This document shows positions 49,256-58,948 of a DNA stretch of 64,000 bases, one piece after another. The position numbers and the translations under genes are program-made. Location: the NCBI GenBank assembly GCA_015523295.1, contig WAKQ01000002.1, positions 1 through 64,000 on the forward strand. The letters are read 5' to 3'. Source of the DNA: Desulfurococcales archaeon (GTDB taxonomy: Archaea; Thermoproteota; Thermoprotei_A; Sulfolobales; NBVN01). The notes beneath the pieces were generated by a model that worked only from the letters and a program-made list of their open reading frames with translations, ran no database searches and was not told where the DNA came from. Every line of letters starts with the position of its first letter. Position 1 is the stretch's first letter.

Positions 49256-50640
49256 GGCTTAAGGTACTCGATCTTATACTTAGGCTCCATGCTTATCATC
49301 CTGTCCCATAATTTATCAATCACCTTATGAGCGTACTCCATTACCTTCTCCGTATCAACATTCACAAGCTTCCTTTCTTTGACAACCCACGATCCATTCA
49401 CTAAGACACCCCATACGTCATTACCTGTGAAAGTGTTTACTAGATGCCCGTATACTGTCCGCTCGTCCAGTGGGGTATGCACAAACTCAGGAGATATTAT
49501 GGTGATGTCAGCATCCTTCCCTACCTCGATTGAGCCTACTCTATCATCAATACCTAATACCCTCGCTGCATCAGAGGTGGCCATTTCAACAATTTTAACC
49601 ACGTCAGTCACTCTAGGGTCTTTCTGGGCTACTTTATGTATTAAATAAGCTGACCTCATATTATCGAATACGTCCATCACATACCCATCATTGCCTAAAC
49701 CTACTGTCAGACCCATCTCCCACATTTTAGGAACGGGAGGCACGCCAACACCGTTTATCATGTTGCTCATCGGGTTATGCGCTATCTTGACATCATGCTG
49801 CTTTAACAGTTTAAGTTCATCATCTATGGCTTGAACCACATGAACCGCAATAAGCTTAGGTGATAGAAAACCTATATCGTTCATTCTTTCAATAGGCCTC
49901 TTACCATATCTCTCTATACTGTGATACACGTCGATTAGCCCTTCTTCGACATGCAGGGCATAAATCGTGCCATATTTTTCGGCGAGTTCCTTAGTCTTAA
50001 TGAGAATATCATCCGTTACAGTGAAGGATGCGTGAACTGTGAAGATCCCCTTAACCTTACTGTTTGGGTCACTCCAAGACTTCTTCACAAACCTTTCATT
50101 TTCTTTCAGTCCTTGATAACCTTCTTCAATACTTCTTCTCTGCGTAACTGAGAAACCGGAGAAACCTTTTATCCCTACTTCCTCAGCGGCCTTAGCAATA
50201 TAATCTAGAGAGTTCTCTACAGCGTTAGGTGCGTCGAGAAGATCCTTAAAGAACGTTGTTCCTGTACGCGCGAGCATTATGGAGCCAAGCAACGCACTTA
50301 TATATATATCCTCGTAAGTAAGTGACTCATCCAGCGCCCACCATATTCTCTGGAGATTCTGCTGAAAATCTGAGGGCGGCTCTATGTGGGCAAACCAAGG
50401 AGAGCCTGTCAGGAGTATTCCGTAGAGGTGTGTATGAACGCAAATGAATCCCGGAGTTACAACTCCATGCTTTACTCTCACCACTTCCTCTGCTTTGTAC
50501 CTAAGAGTGCCATCTCCTGAACCCACATCAACTATTTTTCCATCTCTAATTGCTACATAGCCTCTTGGTATGACCGCCTTTGACTTATCCATAGTGACTA
50601 TGAGGGAGTTATTTATGAGAGTATCAACTTTCTCAGTCAT
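49252..50640 (-). CDS. Amidohydrolase (SsnA/AtzB/MTA-SAH deaminase-like)
   Basis: VTPGFICVHTHLYG; IYALHVEEGL; LIAVHVVQA; KIAHNPMSNMINGVG; VGLGNDGYVMDVFDNMRSA. Confidence 0.88.
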   Translation of the reverse strand: MTEKVDTLINNSLIVTMDKSKAVIPRGYVAIRDGKIVDVGSGDGTLRYKAEEVVRVKHGVVTPGFICVHTHLYGILLTGSPWFAHIEPPSDFQQNLQRIWWALDESLTYEDIYISALLGSIMLARTGTTFFKDLLDAPNAVENSLDYIAKAAEEVGIKGFSGFSVTQRRSIEEGYQGLKENERFVKKSWSDPNSKVKGIFTVHASFTVTDDILIKTKELAEKYGTIYALHVEEGLIDVYHSIERYGKRPIERMNDIGFLSPKLIAVHVVQAIDDELKLLKQHDVKIAHNPMSNMINGVGVPPVPKMWEMGLTVGLGNDGYVMDVFDNMRSAYLIHKVAQKDPRVTDVVKIVEMATSDAARVLGIDDRVGSIEVGKDADITIISPEFVHTPLDERTVYGHLVNTFTGNDVWGVLVNGSWVVKERKLVNVDTEKVMEYAHKVIDKLWDRMISMEPKYKIEYLKP

Positions 50641-50756
50641 GTAAACATCCCTTATAACTTCGCTTACGTAGGGTTTTAAGTATGTGTTAATTAGGATCTG
50701 ATAAAGTAGATTTAAAGAACTACTTATGCAATCAGAATAAAAATAATGAGAGAGAT

Positions 50757-51740
50757 TTAATCAGGAACTATCATAGTTCCTGATTCTCCTTTAATTACTT
50801 CGTACCCGTTCTTTAGATGGCCTATTAAGGCCTTCTTCCCTCCATGTTTTATGAATCTGATGGCAGCCAACACCTTAGGACCCATGCTGCCAGCCTTAAA
50901 GTGACCTTCCTTATAGTATTTCTCCATCTCAGATACCGTTACTACATCTAGCTTCTTTTGATCAGGCTTCCCGAAGTTCAGGTAAGCGCCATCAACGTCA
51001 GTTAAGATTACGAAGGTACCAACCTCCAGGTTAGTTGCCAGCACCTCACCTGCCAAATCCTTGTCAATGACTGCCTCCACACCCTTTAGAGTTCCGTCAC
51101 TCTCTTGGATTACAGGGATACCCCCGCCACCTGAAGCGATAACTATCCATCCCTCGCTTATAAGTTTCTTCACAGCACCTACCTCAACGTTAGCCTTGGG
51201 ATCTGGAGAGGGGACAACCCTCCTGTACCCTCCTCTAGGATCTTTCTTAATTACCCAACCTTTTTCAGCGGCCAGCTTCTTAGCTTCCTCTTCATCGTAG
51301 TAGCTTCCAACGTACTTTGTTGGATTCTGCCATGCAGGGTCATCCTTGCTTACTAAAACCTGATTGACTATAGCAACAACGCCTTTTACAGAGTCCTTAA
51401 CACCCTCCTTAATCAGCGTATTATGTATTGATTGCATGAGGAGATAGCCTAGCCATCCCTGAGTCATCGCTCCGGCTATGTCCATGGCCAGTGGCGGAAT
51501 CCTGTCCTTCGATCTCTCCATCCACTCCAGGATAACACCGACTTGAGGTCCGTTGCCGTGTGTGATGGCAACTTTATATCCTTCCTTAACTATCTTGACT
51601 ATCGTGTCAGCAGCCCTGTAGGCGTTCTTCCAGTAGTTCTCCGTTGTCCCGATCTCGCCTTTGGTTTGGAATGCGTTTCCTCCTAGTGCAAGAAGGATGT
51701 ATTTCTCGTTCCTCGCCATTATTTGCAACACCTTAGGCAT
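50757..51740 (-). CDS. arcC: Carbamate kinase
   Basis: LLALGGNAFQTKGEIGT; AITHGNGPQVGVILEWME; IASGGGGIPVI; DKDLAGEVLATNL; GSMGPKVLAAIRF. Confidence 0.94.
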   Translation of the reverse strand: MPKVLQIMARNEKYILLALGGNAFQTKGEIGTTENYWKNAYRAADTIVKIVKEGYKVAITHGNGPQVGVILEWMERSKDRIPPLAMDIAGAMTQGWLGYLLMQSIHNTLIKEGVKDSVKGVVAIVNQVLVSKDDPAWQNPTKYVGSYYDEEEAKKLAAEKGWVIKKDPRGGYRRVVPSPDPKANVEVGAVKKLISEGWIVIASGGGGIPVIQESDGTLKGVEAVIDKDLAGEVLATNLEVGTFVILTDVDGAYLNFGKPDQKKLDVVTVSEMEKYYKEGHFKAGSMGPKVLAAIRFIKHGGKKALIGHLKNGYEVIKGESGTMIVPD

Positions 51741-51769
51741 TCATCGGCATGACCTATTAAGTTTAATGC

Positions 51770-52840
51770 TTACTCGTACCTGCTTCCCATAACCATGGCC
51801 ATAACGGCCTTTTGCACGTGAAGCCTGTTCTCAGCTTCCTCGAAGTATAATGACTTCTCATAGGTGTCAAGAACCTCATCAGTGACCTCCATGCCGCGGT
51901 CTGCAGGGCCACAGTGCATATAGTAGGGCTTACCTGCCTCTTCAAGGAGATCCATAGTCACTATCCAGTCCTTGAACTTGTCCTGATAGGCTTTGGCATC
52001 CTCCTTGTGAACCTGCCCGTCAGCACTGTAGGGCGGGAAGAAGCCCTTAGGGCTCCATGCCTTTGGATAGACGAAGGCAGCGCCCTCAAACGCCTCCTTC
52101 ATGTCATAGCTCACAGTGAATGAGCCACCGTAAAGATCTGCAAACTCCTTACCCTTCTTTATGACCTCATCCTGTAGCTCGAAGCCCTTAGGATGAGCCA
52201 CTACTACCTCAGCGCCCATCATAGCAGCAATTAACGCTACGCTCTGAGGCACTGCCAGCGGCTTAAGACCGCCCGAGTAAGCATATGACACTACAAACTT
52301 CTTACCCCTCAGGTTAGGCATTACGTCAAGAGCTGCCTTAATGTCGGCCAAGGCCTGGAAAGGATGGTAAATGTCGTCCTCCATGTTAAGGACTGGAATT
52401 GATGACCACTTGGCAAACTCCTCAATAATCCTATGACCCCTGCCGATAATCCACTTAGCAGCATCTCCGTAGATTCTTATAGCTATACCGTTTCCATACC
52501 TGCTTAACACCCTAGCCACATCCCTGATGGCTTCAGTCTTGTAAGCAACCATATCCTCAGGGAGAGTCGGCGTGTACACGTCGTTAGGGCTTAAGAAGTT
52601 AGCATGGCCTCCGAGCTGGAAAATTCCAGATTCGAAGCTGTTTCTAGTCCTCAAAGACCTGTTATAGAATAGCAGGAATAGGGTTTGACCGGGTAGGTAG
52701 TGAGTAGGAACTTTAGACTTAAATTTACGCTCTAGATCTCTTGCTGCCTCAACTATCTTCTTGATGTCTTCCTGGGTCCTGTTTATGTTTGTCAAGTAAT
52801 GCTGTCCTTCCCAAATACCTACATACCAGGGCTTGCCCAT
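51770..52840 (-). CDS. Aspartate/ornithine carbamoyltransferase family protein, YgeW-like
   Basis: LLFYNRSLRTRNSFESGIFQLGGHANFLS; PVLNMEDDIYHPFQALADI; MHCGPADRGMEVTDEVLD. Confidence 0.88.
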   Translation of the reverse strand: MGKPWYVGIWEGQHYLTNINRTQEDIKKIVEAARDLERKFKSKVPTHYLPGQTLFLLFYNRSLRTRNSFESGIFQLGGHANFLSPNDVYTPTLPEDMVAYKTEAIRDVARVLSRYGNGIAIRIYGDAAKWIIGRGHRIIEEFAKWSSIPVLNMEDDIYHPFQALADIKAALDVMPNLRGKKFVVSYAYSGGLKPLAVPQSVALIAAMMGAEVVVAHPKGFELQDEVIKKGKEFADLYGGSFTVSYDMKEAFEGAAFVYPKAWSPKGFFPPYSADGQVHKEDAKAYQDKFKDWIVTMDLLEEAGKPYYMHCGPADRGMEVTDEVLDTYEKSLYFEEAENRLHVQKAVMAMVMGSRYE

Positions 52841-53056
52841 GGATGTTTACCTCAAACCTAACACTCAATAATTTAATAAAATATATTTGCTTATTGCACT
52901 TAGTTAAATGCTTTTCCGGTTAGATAGGGGTAGTACATGATGTATTAATTGGATTTAATTAATTTTTTAAGTGCCTGAAGCAGAGGTTCCTAATAACGAT
53001 CCTCTTAAAAAGTGGTTGAGTAAGAACTTAGTTAAACCTAGTTTATTTTAATTTAT

Positions 53057-54106
53057 TTATCTAATATTTGCCATTGTAAGAGCCAGGACTGCTGCCTTGG
53101 TCCACAAGCCGTTCTCAGCCTGCTCGTACAGTACCGATCTAGGGCTGTCAACTACCTCGTCGTCAGCTTCATATCCCCTCATTATTGGCATGACATGCAT
53201 CAGCACCCCTGACTTGTCCATAAGATCCATCAATTCAGAAGTTACTTTCCAGTCCTTGAATTTCTCATAGGTTTTCAACTCCTCATCACCAAACTTGCTA
53301 TAACCTAACTCCTGCAACTGCATCGATGCCCAATTTCTGGGGAAGACTGCGTGAGCACCCCTCAACGCCTCCCTGTAATCATTAGTGAACTCCAGATGTG
53401 AACCGTTTGCTTCTGCATTCTTCTTAGCCCACTCAACAATGTCAGGGTACAGGTCAAAGCCCGGTGGGTATGCTACTGTGACATCAACGCCTAGCCTTGT
53501 GAAGAGCAATAGATCCTCATTAACGCTGCAAGGACCTCTAACATGGGGTGAGTACGCCCACATAATAACATACTTCTTGCCTTTCGGGTTAGGGAAGACC
53601 TCATTGAACGTCATGTAGTCGGCAAGGGCCTGAGTAGGGTGGAACTGATCATCAGCCATATTAATAACAGGTATTTTCGTGTGCTTGGCGGCCTCCCTGA
53701 TTAGCTGGTTACCCACACCGTGTTTAAAGTCTATGGCCTTATCAAGAATCCTAATTCCTAAGCCATGACCATATCTATCATAAACTGCTACTATGTCTTT
53801 TACTGCTTCCCCTTCACCAGCCCTAGTCTGCCTCGATTCAATGAATTGTGCATGACCACCTAAATACGTCATTGCCGCCTCGAAGGCCGCTCTAGTCCTA
53901 GTGGATGTAGCAAAGAACAGCATGAAGAACGTCTTCCTATCTAAGAGTTTAGGCAGCTTTTCCATCCCAAAGTAATGGTAATTCCATTTCAACTCCTTGG
54001 CTAGCCCTAATGCTATTCTAAGCTCCTCAACATCCCATTCCTGTGTAGTTATTAGATCCTTACCTGTTAGGTCAGCTATGAAGTTTCTCATACTGGATGC
54101 ACCCAT
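53057..54106 (-). CDS. Aspartate/ornithine carbamoyltransferase family protein, second paralog
   Basis: MLFFATSTRTRAAFEAAMTYLGGHAQFIES; IPVINMADDQFHPTQALADYMT; MHVMPIMRGYEADDEVVDSPRSVLYEQAENGLW. Confidence 0.88.
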   Translation of the reverse strand: MGASSMRNFIADLTGKDLITTQEWDVEELRIALGLAKELKWNYHYFGMEKLPKLLDRKTFFMLFFATSTRTRAAFEAAMTYLGGHAQFIESRQTRAGEGEAVKDIVAVYDRYGHGLGIRILDKAIDFKHGVGNQLIREAAKHTKIPVINMADDQFHPTQALADYMTFNEVFPNPKGKKYVIMWAYSPHVRGPCSVNEDLLLFTRLGVDVTVAYPPGFDLYPDIVEWAKKNAEANGSHLEFTNDYREALRGAHAVFPRNWASMQLQELGYSKFGDEELKTYEKFKDWKVTSELMDLMDKSGVLMHVMPIMRGYEADDEVVDSPRSVLYEQAENGLWTKAAVLALTMANIR

Positions 54107-54184
54107 AGTTAAAAAGGGGGCAACGCTATAATACTTTAATTAACACTAAGGTGAAGACTACAACCAACGTCTCAGCCCTTAAAG

Positions 54185-54670
54185 TTATAAAGAATTGAAG
54201 GCCTCCTTAAGCCTCCTATATGTCTTACCTAAATCCTCTGGAATAACTTTGGTTCCTCCGATAACTGGCATGAAATTAGAGTCACCTAACCAGCGAGGCA
54301 CTACATGAATATGCATATGTCCTTCAACCCCTGCTCCCGCAACACGACCAATATTCATGCCTATGTTAAACCCTTGCGGCTGGTACTCCTTTTCAATCGC
54401 TTTTAGGGTTAAGACTAGCGTTTTATGAATATCGACTATCTCCTCATCAGATAAAAGATCTGGCCTCGGTACATGTCTTTTAGGCGCAACCATAACATGT
54501 GCGGTATTATAAGGGTATATGTTCAACACAACTATGCTATGTTCACCACGATATACGACCTTATTGGCCTCATCATCACTACTATTCACCGCCTTACAGA
54601 ATATACATTCTTTTTCTTTAGAGACCTTAATTATATATGTCATTCGCCAAGGAGCCCACAATACATCCAT
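54185..54670 (-). CDS. HIT family hydrolase
   Basis: CIFCKAVNSSDDE; NIYPYNTAHVMVAPKRHV; GVEGHMHIHVVPRW. Confidence 0.93.
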   Translation of the reverse strand: MDVLWAPWRMTYIIKVSKEKECIFCKAVNSSDDEANKVVYRGEHSIVVLNIYPYNTAHVMVAPKRHVPRPDLLSDEEIVDIHKTLVLTLKAIEKEYQPQGFNIGMNIGRVAGAGVEGHMHIHVVPRWLGDSNFMPVIGGTKVIPEDLGKTYRRLKEAFNSL

Positions 54671-54743
54671 TGCCCTGACCTCTTTAGATGATTTAACATA
54701 GGGTAAAGAATGTTAACCTCCCAATTCATAATCAAAACCTTAC

Positions 54744-55472
54744 CTAATGCAATAGATGGATAAACAGCTCGATCATCCACTCCTGAGGCGTTAGCAGTGC
54801 TGCAACGTACCCCACTAAATAGAACAACACGTGAGGAAATCCAGGCGTAACCCAGAGAATATCCACCTCCTTTAACATTCCCTTACCAACCATCTTCTCG
54901 ATTGAAGCTCTGACCCTATCTTCCTCCTCATCATCAAGGCTAAAGGAAGTTCTGCATAGATAACCCTCCTCTAAAGGTATCGTGAGAGGGTAGACAAACT
55001 TGCTTTTTAAAAACCTTCCAACACTCAATGGCCTCCCCAAAAAAATCAGAAGAGCCTTAGACCCCTCCACACATTTGATTTTGCCCATCTCCTTCCAGTG
55101 CGCTAAGTTCAAGATAAAATAGTAGCCCATAACAGCAACCGGTATTAGCAGGGAATATATGAGGGTTAACAAAGATATAGGGAAAATGTAGAAGAAGGGA
55201 TGGGCTAAGGAGATAAGAAGTAAGGCGAGAAAGTCAGCACCACCAATCATATCAAGTAAAGAGAGGGCGAAGACTGCTAATGAAGGGATTAAAGAAATGA
55301 GGGTATGAATTACATCATATCTTCCTAAAATGAGGTTGACAACAACAACTACAGCTAGGGAGGGCAACCATGTAAGCTCGGGTATGTCCCTATACTTCAC
55401 ATCACGGTATGACGCATAAATAAGCGTTGAGAGAACTGCTCCAACAACTACACCTTCATAGAGGTTCAGCAG
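54744..55472 (-). CDS. Archaeal prepilin peptidase (A24/PibD-FlaK-like), probable CTG start
   Basis: LLNLYEGVVVGAVLSTLIYASYRDVKYRDIPELTW (catalytic Asp upstream of the first GTG) and LDMIGGADFLALLL (GxGD-like). Confidence 0.7.
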   Translation of the reverse strand: MLNLYEGVVVGAVLSTLIYASYRDVKYRDIPELTWLPSLAVVVVVNLILGRYDVIHTLISLIPSLAVFALSLLDMIGGADFLALLLISLAHPFFYIFPISLLTLIYSLLIPVAVMGYYFILNLAHWKEMGKIKCVEGSKALLIFLGRPLSVGRFLKSKFVYPLTIPLEEGYLCRTSFSLDDEEEDRVRASIEKMVGKGMLKEVDILWVTPGFPHVLFYLVGYVAALLTPQEWMIELFIHLLH

Positions 55473-55487
55473 ACCCCAACACCGCTT

Positions 55488-56444
55488 TCAATCTTCAATG
55501 TCACGTATCCCTTCATCAGTTATGATGAAGACGGCCTCTCCTTCAGGGAGGTGCGGTGCGTCAACAATCCTGGCAATCCTTTTTCCTCCCCTACTCTTTC
55601 GAAGCTGAACCCTTATCCCCGGAGCATGTGCGAGGACGTGACCGCCTACCGCCGTAGTCGGATCCCCGTAGAATACGTCAGGTCTTGCCATCACCTGATT
55701 AGTTACTACTACTGCTACATCATATACATCTGCTATCCTCGCCAGTTGGTGCAAGTGCCTATTGAGTTTCTGCTGTCTAGTAGCTAGATTCTCCCTGCCC
55801 GGGTATTCAGCCCTGAAAAGACCCATAACCGAGTCTACAACCAATAGCTTTATGTTCTCCTTAGCTATCACATCCATTGCTTCCTCAACGATGGCTATCT
55901 GATGATCGCTGCTTATTGCCCTAGCCCATATAATGTTCCTCATCACCTCATCCGGGTCTAGATCCAGAGCCCTAGCCATAGCCTCAATTCTCTCCCACCT
56001 AAACGTACCCTCCGTATCGATATATATGGCCTTACCGCTCAAGCCTCCTCTCTCAGGAGGTAGCTGAACGTTCACAGAAAGCTGATGACAGATATTAGTT
56101 TTACCGCTTCCGAACTCCCCAAAGAACTCGGTGATGGTCCTCGTCTCAATACCTCCTCCAAGAAGCTCATCAAGCTTTTTGGAACCTGTGGTTATCCTAC
56201 CTATGCTCTCTCTTTCCTTCTTGAGCTCTAAGGCCGTCTTGAAGCGAAGGCCTAACGCCTCTCTCGCCTTGCTCACGATTCTATGCGCTGTCGGTGTGGG
56301 GATCCCTACTATACTAGCGAGCTCGCTTACATTGGCAACCGCCACTGCCTCGAGGGTCTTGAAGCCGGCCTCAGACAGTTTATGCAGTAAGGAAGGGCTG
56401 AGACCTAGATCCTCAAGAGTCTTAATCTTCCTCTCTTCACCCAT
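55488..56444 (-). CDS. radA: DNA repair and recombination protein RadA
   Basis: [97 protein letters not shown]. Confidence 0.97.
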   Translation of the reverse strand: MGEERKIKTLEDLGLSPSLLHKLSEAGFKTLEAVAVANVSELASIVGIPTPTAHRIVSKAREALGLRFKTALELKKERESIGRITTGSKKLDELLGGGIETRTITEFFGEFGSGKTNICHQLSVNVQLPPERGGLSGKAIYIDTEGTFRWERIEAMARALDLDPDEVMRNIIWARAISSDHQIAIVEEAMDVIAKENIKLLVVDSVMGLFRAEYPGRENLATRQQKLNRHLHQLARIADVYDVAVVVTNQVMARPDVFYGDPTTAVGGHVLAHAPGIRVQLRKSRGGKRIARIVDAPHLPEGEAVFIITDEGIRDIED

Positions 56445-56593
56445 AACCTACCTGACCTAAGTTGAAGCTATTTATAGAGCTATTAAGTTTTAAACGTGCT
56501 CAACCTACACAAGCATAATGTGAACTAGGTATTATTAATTTATTGTAGGGTCAAAGAAAATATTACGCCAGTTGAGACATGTAATGCATCGAG

Positions 56594-58162
56594 GTGACTA
56601 ATGTGAAGGTTCTGCTGATACATGCGAGGACCTTTAAATTCTCCGCAAAGTCTAAAGCGTTGAAGGAGGCTGAACCCAGCCCACTTCTAAAGGAGGTGGA
56701 AACACATAACGCATTAATAGCTTTCACAACCGTTGAGATAGGCGATTATAGCTGCTTAAACCAGATCACCACATCTCTCACTGAAGACCTAAAAAAGCAT
56801 ATAAAACGCATAAAGGCCAATTCCCTAGTCATATATCCCTACGCGCATCTAAGCAGTAACTTAGCCCCACCTACCGAGGCAGTTAAGGTACTCAGAAGCA
56901 TTGAACAGGCATTGAAGCAGGTGATGGCTGATAAGGATGTACTAAGAGCGCCCTTCGGATGGTACAAGTACTTCATGGTGGAATGTATTGGACATCCCCT
57001 TTCAGAACTTTCAAGAAGCTATGAATGCACTACCCCAAGTAAAGAGTTATGTACATTAACTGCCTTAAGAGGTGATCTCCCTAAAGAGATGAAAGATTTC
57101 CTGTGCTCATCCCTAACAAAGGGAACCTCCTTACTTAGGAGGCCGAAGATAGAGAGAACAATTCAAGAAAGGTTCGGCTTTCTCATAACTCCCAGCAACG
57201 GGAGATACAGCCTTATAACACGAGATAAGTCATTAAAGATGTTCAACGTACTCAGAAATATTGCAGCATCATTAGCTAAGAAGTATAAAGCAGTAGAGGT
57301 TCAGATAAGCACTCTACATCCCGGAAAAGGTTTAAAGAGTGGCTTCTGGCTATTTAACAAAGATGTTTCCAATACTTCAACATTTTTCGAGGCTTCAGCA
57401 ACATCAATGAGCAGTGGACGCTTAACATTATTTGACTCGGTGAACGAATCAATACTCTTTCACCGCTTCAAAACGTTTGACGACATTTTAGAATTAATTT
57501 CATATGTTGCCTCAATTAATCGAAAGATCATGAAGGATTTGAATAGAGAGGGAATACTTATCGTTGAAGCTGGAAGTGAGAAAGGGCTAGATAAGTATGG
57601 CTTTCTAATAAATGAACTGAGCAAAGGGATCGAACAAGTTATGGCGGTAGGACATACCTCTTTTACAGGTTTCAGAGCTAGATATCTAGTGAAGGACTCC
57701 TCAGGAAACTTCGTTGAGCTAGGGGGTCTGGAAATAGCTGAAGAGAGTGACTCACTTGATGCGGGTAGCAATATCTTTGGCCCTCTTCAAAATGTCGTTT
57801 ATTTAGCCCTAGATGGAGCTGCAGAGCAATTAAGGAATTCCAAAACGCCTGTGATCCCCACATGGCTCTCTCCTATTCAGGTTAGGCTCCTTCCCTTGAA
57901 AGACGTTTACGTTCCTTATTGCCTTGAAATAATTGAAAAAATGTCTGAACATGGAATTAGAGCCGAGGTAGATAGCCGCTCAGTCAGCCTCGGAAAAAAG
58001 ATAAGGGATGCTGGAAGAGAGTGGATACCATATGTTGTCATTATAGGTGAGAGAGAGGTAACTGCAAACGTATTGAATGTTAGGATCAGATCGGAGGGCA
58101 GGCAGGTATCGATGAACGTTGAGGAGCTGATAAGTAAGGTCTTGGAAGAATCTCTTCTCTAA
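56594..58162 (+). CDS. Threonyl-tRNA synthetase editing protein (ThrRS-ed type)
   Basis: Archaeal N-terminal editing domain (LLIHARTFKFSAKSKALKEAE...VIYPYAHLSSNLAPP), degenerate core, C-terminal anticodon-binding domain. Confidence 0.85.
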   Translation: MTNVKVLLIHARTFKFSAKSKALKEAEPSPLLKEVETHNALIAFTTVEIGDYSCLNQITTSLTEDLKKHIKRIKANSLVIYPYAHLSSNLAPPTEAVKVLRSIEQALKQVMADKDVLRAPFGWYKYFMVECIGHPLSELSRSYECTTPSKELCTLTALRGDLPKEMKDFLCSSLTKGTSLLRRPKIERTIQERFGFLITPSNGRYSLITRDKSLKMFNVLRNIAASLAKKYKAVEVQISTLHPGKGLKSGFWLFNKDVSNTSTFFEASATSMSSGRLTLFDSVNESILFHRFKTFDDILELISYVASINRKIMKDLNREGILIVEAGSEKGLDKYGFLINELSKGIEQVMAVGHTSFTGFRARYLVKDSSGNFVELGGLEIAEESDSLDAGSNIFGPLQNVVYLALDGAAEQLRNSKTPVIPTWLSPIQVRLLPLKDVYVPYCLEIIEKMSEHGIRAEVDSRSVSLGKKIRDAGREWIPYVVIIGEREVTANVLNVRIRSEGRQVSMNVEELISKVLEESLL

Positions 58163-58211
58163 GACAGGAGAGATACACGTGTTCTTAACCTAGCCTGTGA
58201 TACTTTTTATT

Positions 58212-58266
58212 GGATGATGACCTGTCTTATGTCTGAAGGATGAGGAGATGCACCTCCACTGACTAT
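58212..58266 (+). ncRNA. Box C/D sRNA candidate
   Basis: C ATGATGA - CCTGTCTTATGT - D' CTGA - AG - C' GATGAGG - AGATGCACCTCCA - D CTGA. Confidence 0.7.
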
Positions 58267-58418
58267 TGATCGTCTAACCGGCCTAATATCTCGTGGAACG
58301 TGTTCTTCTTGCACTTCCTACAGTAATGATAGATTGTCTTCATGTCGCTGATGTCATAGCTGACCTTAAGAATCCACTCACTTCCACATTCCTTACATTT
58401 AAGCCTCCATGCAGTCAA
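58263..58418 (-). CDS. Small zinc-ribbon protein (about 51 aa, TTG start)
   Basis: Translation LTAWRLKCKECGSEWILKVSYDISDMKTIYHYCRKCKKNTFHEILGRLDDQ; below ORF-track length cut-off. Confidence 0.6.
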   Translation of the reverse strand: MTAWRLKCKECGSEWILKVSYDISDMKTIYHYCRKCKKNTFHEILGRLDDQ

Positions 58419-58496
58419 CCCTGAACACCTTCTTACATACAGGTTGAAAAGAATTAAATACTCTTGTACTCCTCTACTAAACGGATGACCTCTGGT

Positions 58497-58648
58497 GGGC
58501 CCGTGGCTCAGCCAGGTAGAGCGGCGGACCCCTGAAGGGTGTCGAGGCTCCAGTCCGCTCTACGGGTCTGCTGACCTTAACATAAGGGATGACAGAAGAA
58601 CCTTCGGGAGAGACCCGTAGGTCGGGGGTTCAAATCCCCCCGGGCCCA
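58497..58648 (+). tRNA. tRNA-Trp(CCA) with two introns (19 nt in the 5' anticodon stem; 59 nt at about 37/38)
   Basis: Splicing gives GGGCCCGTGGCTCAGCCAGGTAGAGCGGCGGGCTCCAGACCCGTAGGTCGGGGGTTCAAATCCCCCCGGGCCCA with intact cloverleaf; CCA encoded. Confidence 0.82.
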
Positions 58649-58948
58649 CCACACCCGAAAGGGATAAGCAGGGCTCCTAAGCGCTTGAGAACTTCATCTA
58701 TGAGTGATAGATTTAAAACAGAGGGTGAACTAGCGCTCTGGAGTGTGAATTAAGATCGAGGGCTTCCTTTCCTTCCTAGCTAATATTGATTGCTGATTAC
58801 GTGATATTAGAATATTAAAAACTATCAGATGGCAAGTAGGTTATCTTCCCAGGATATCTGAAGACCTTCATTGTCCTGTGATGTAACAATAAACCACCCA
58901 GCAATCTATACTGCTTTTAAAGGAAGACCGTGAACTATTACATCTTTA

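Noticed and set aside
58497-58648. tRNA-Phe (GAA inside CCTGAAGG) with variable-loop intron
   Set aside because: Would give no valid 7-nt loop with U33; the Trp model closes the stem GCGGG/CCCGT with loop CTCCAGA.
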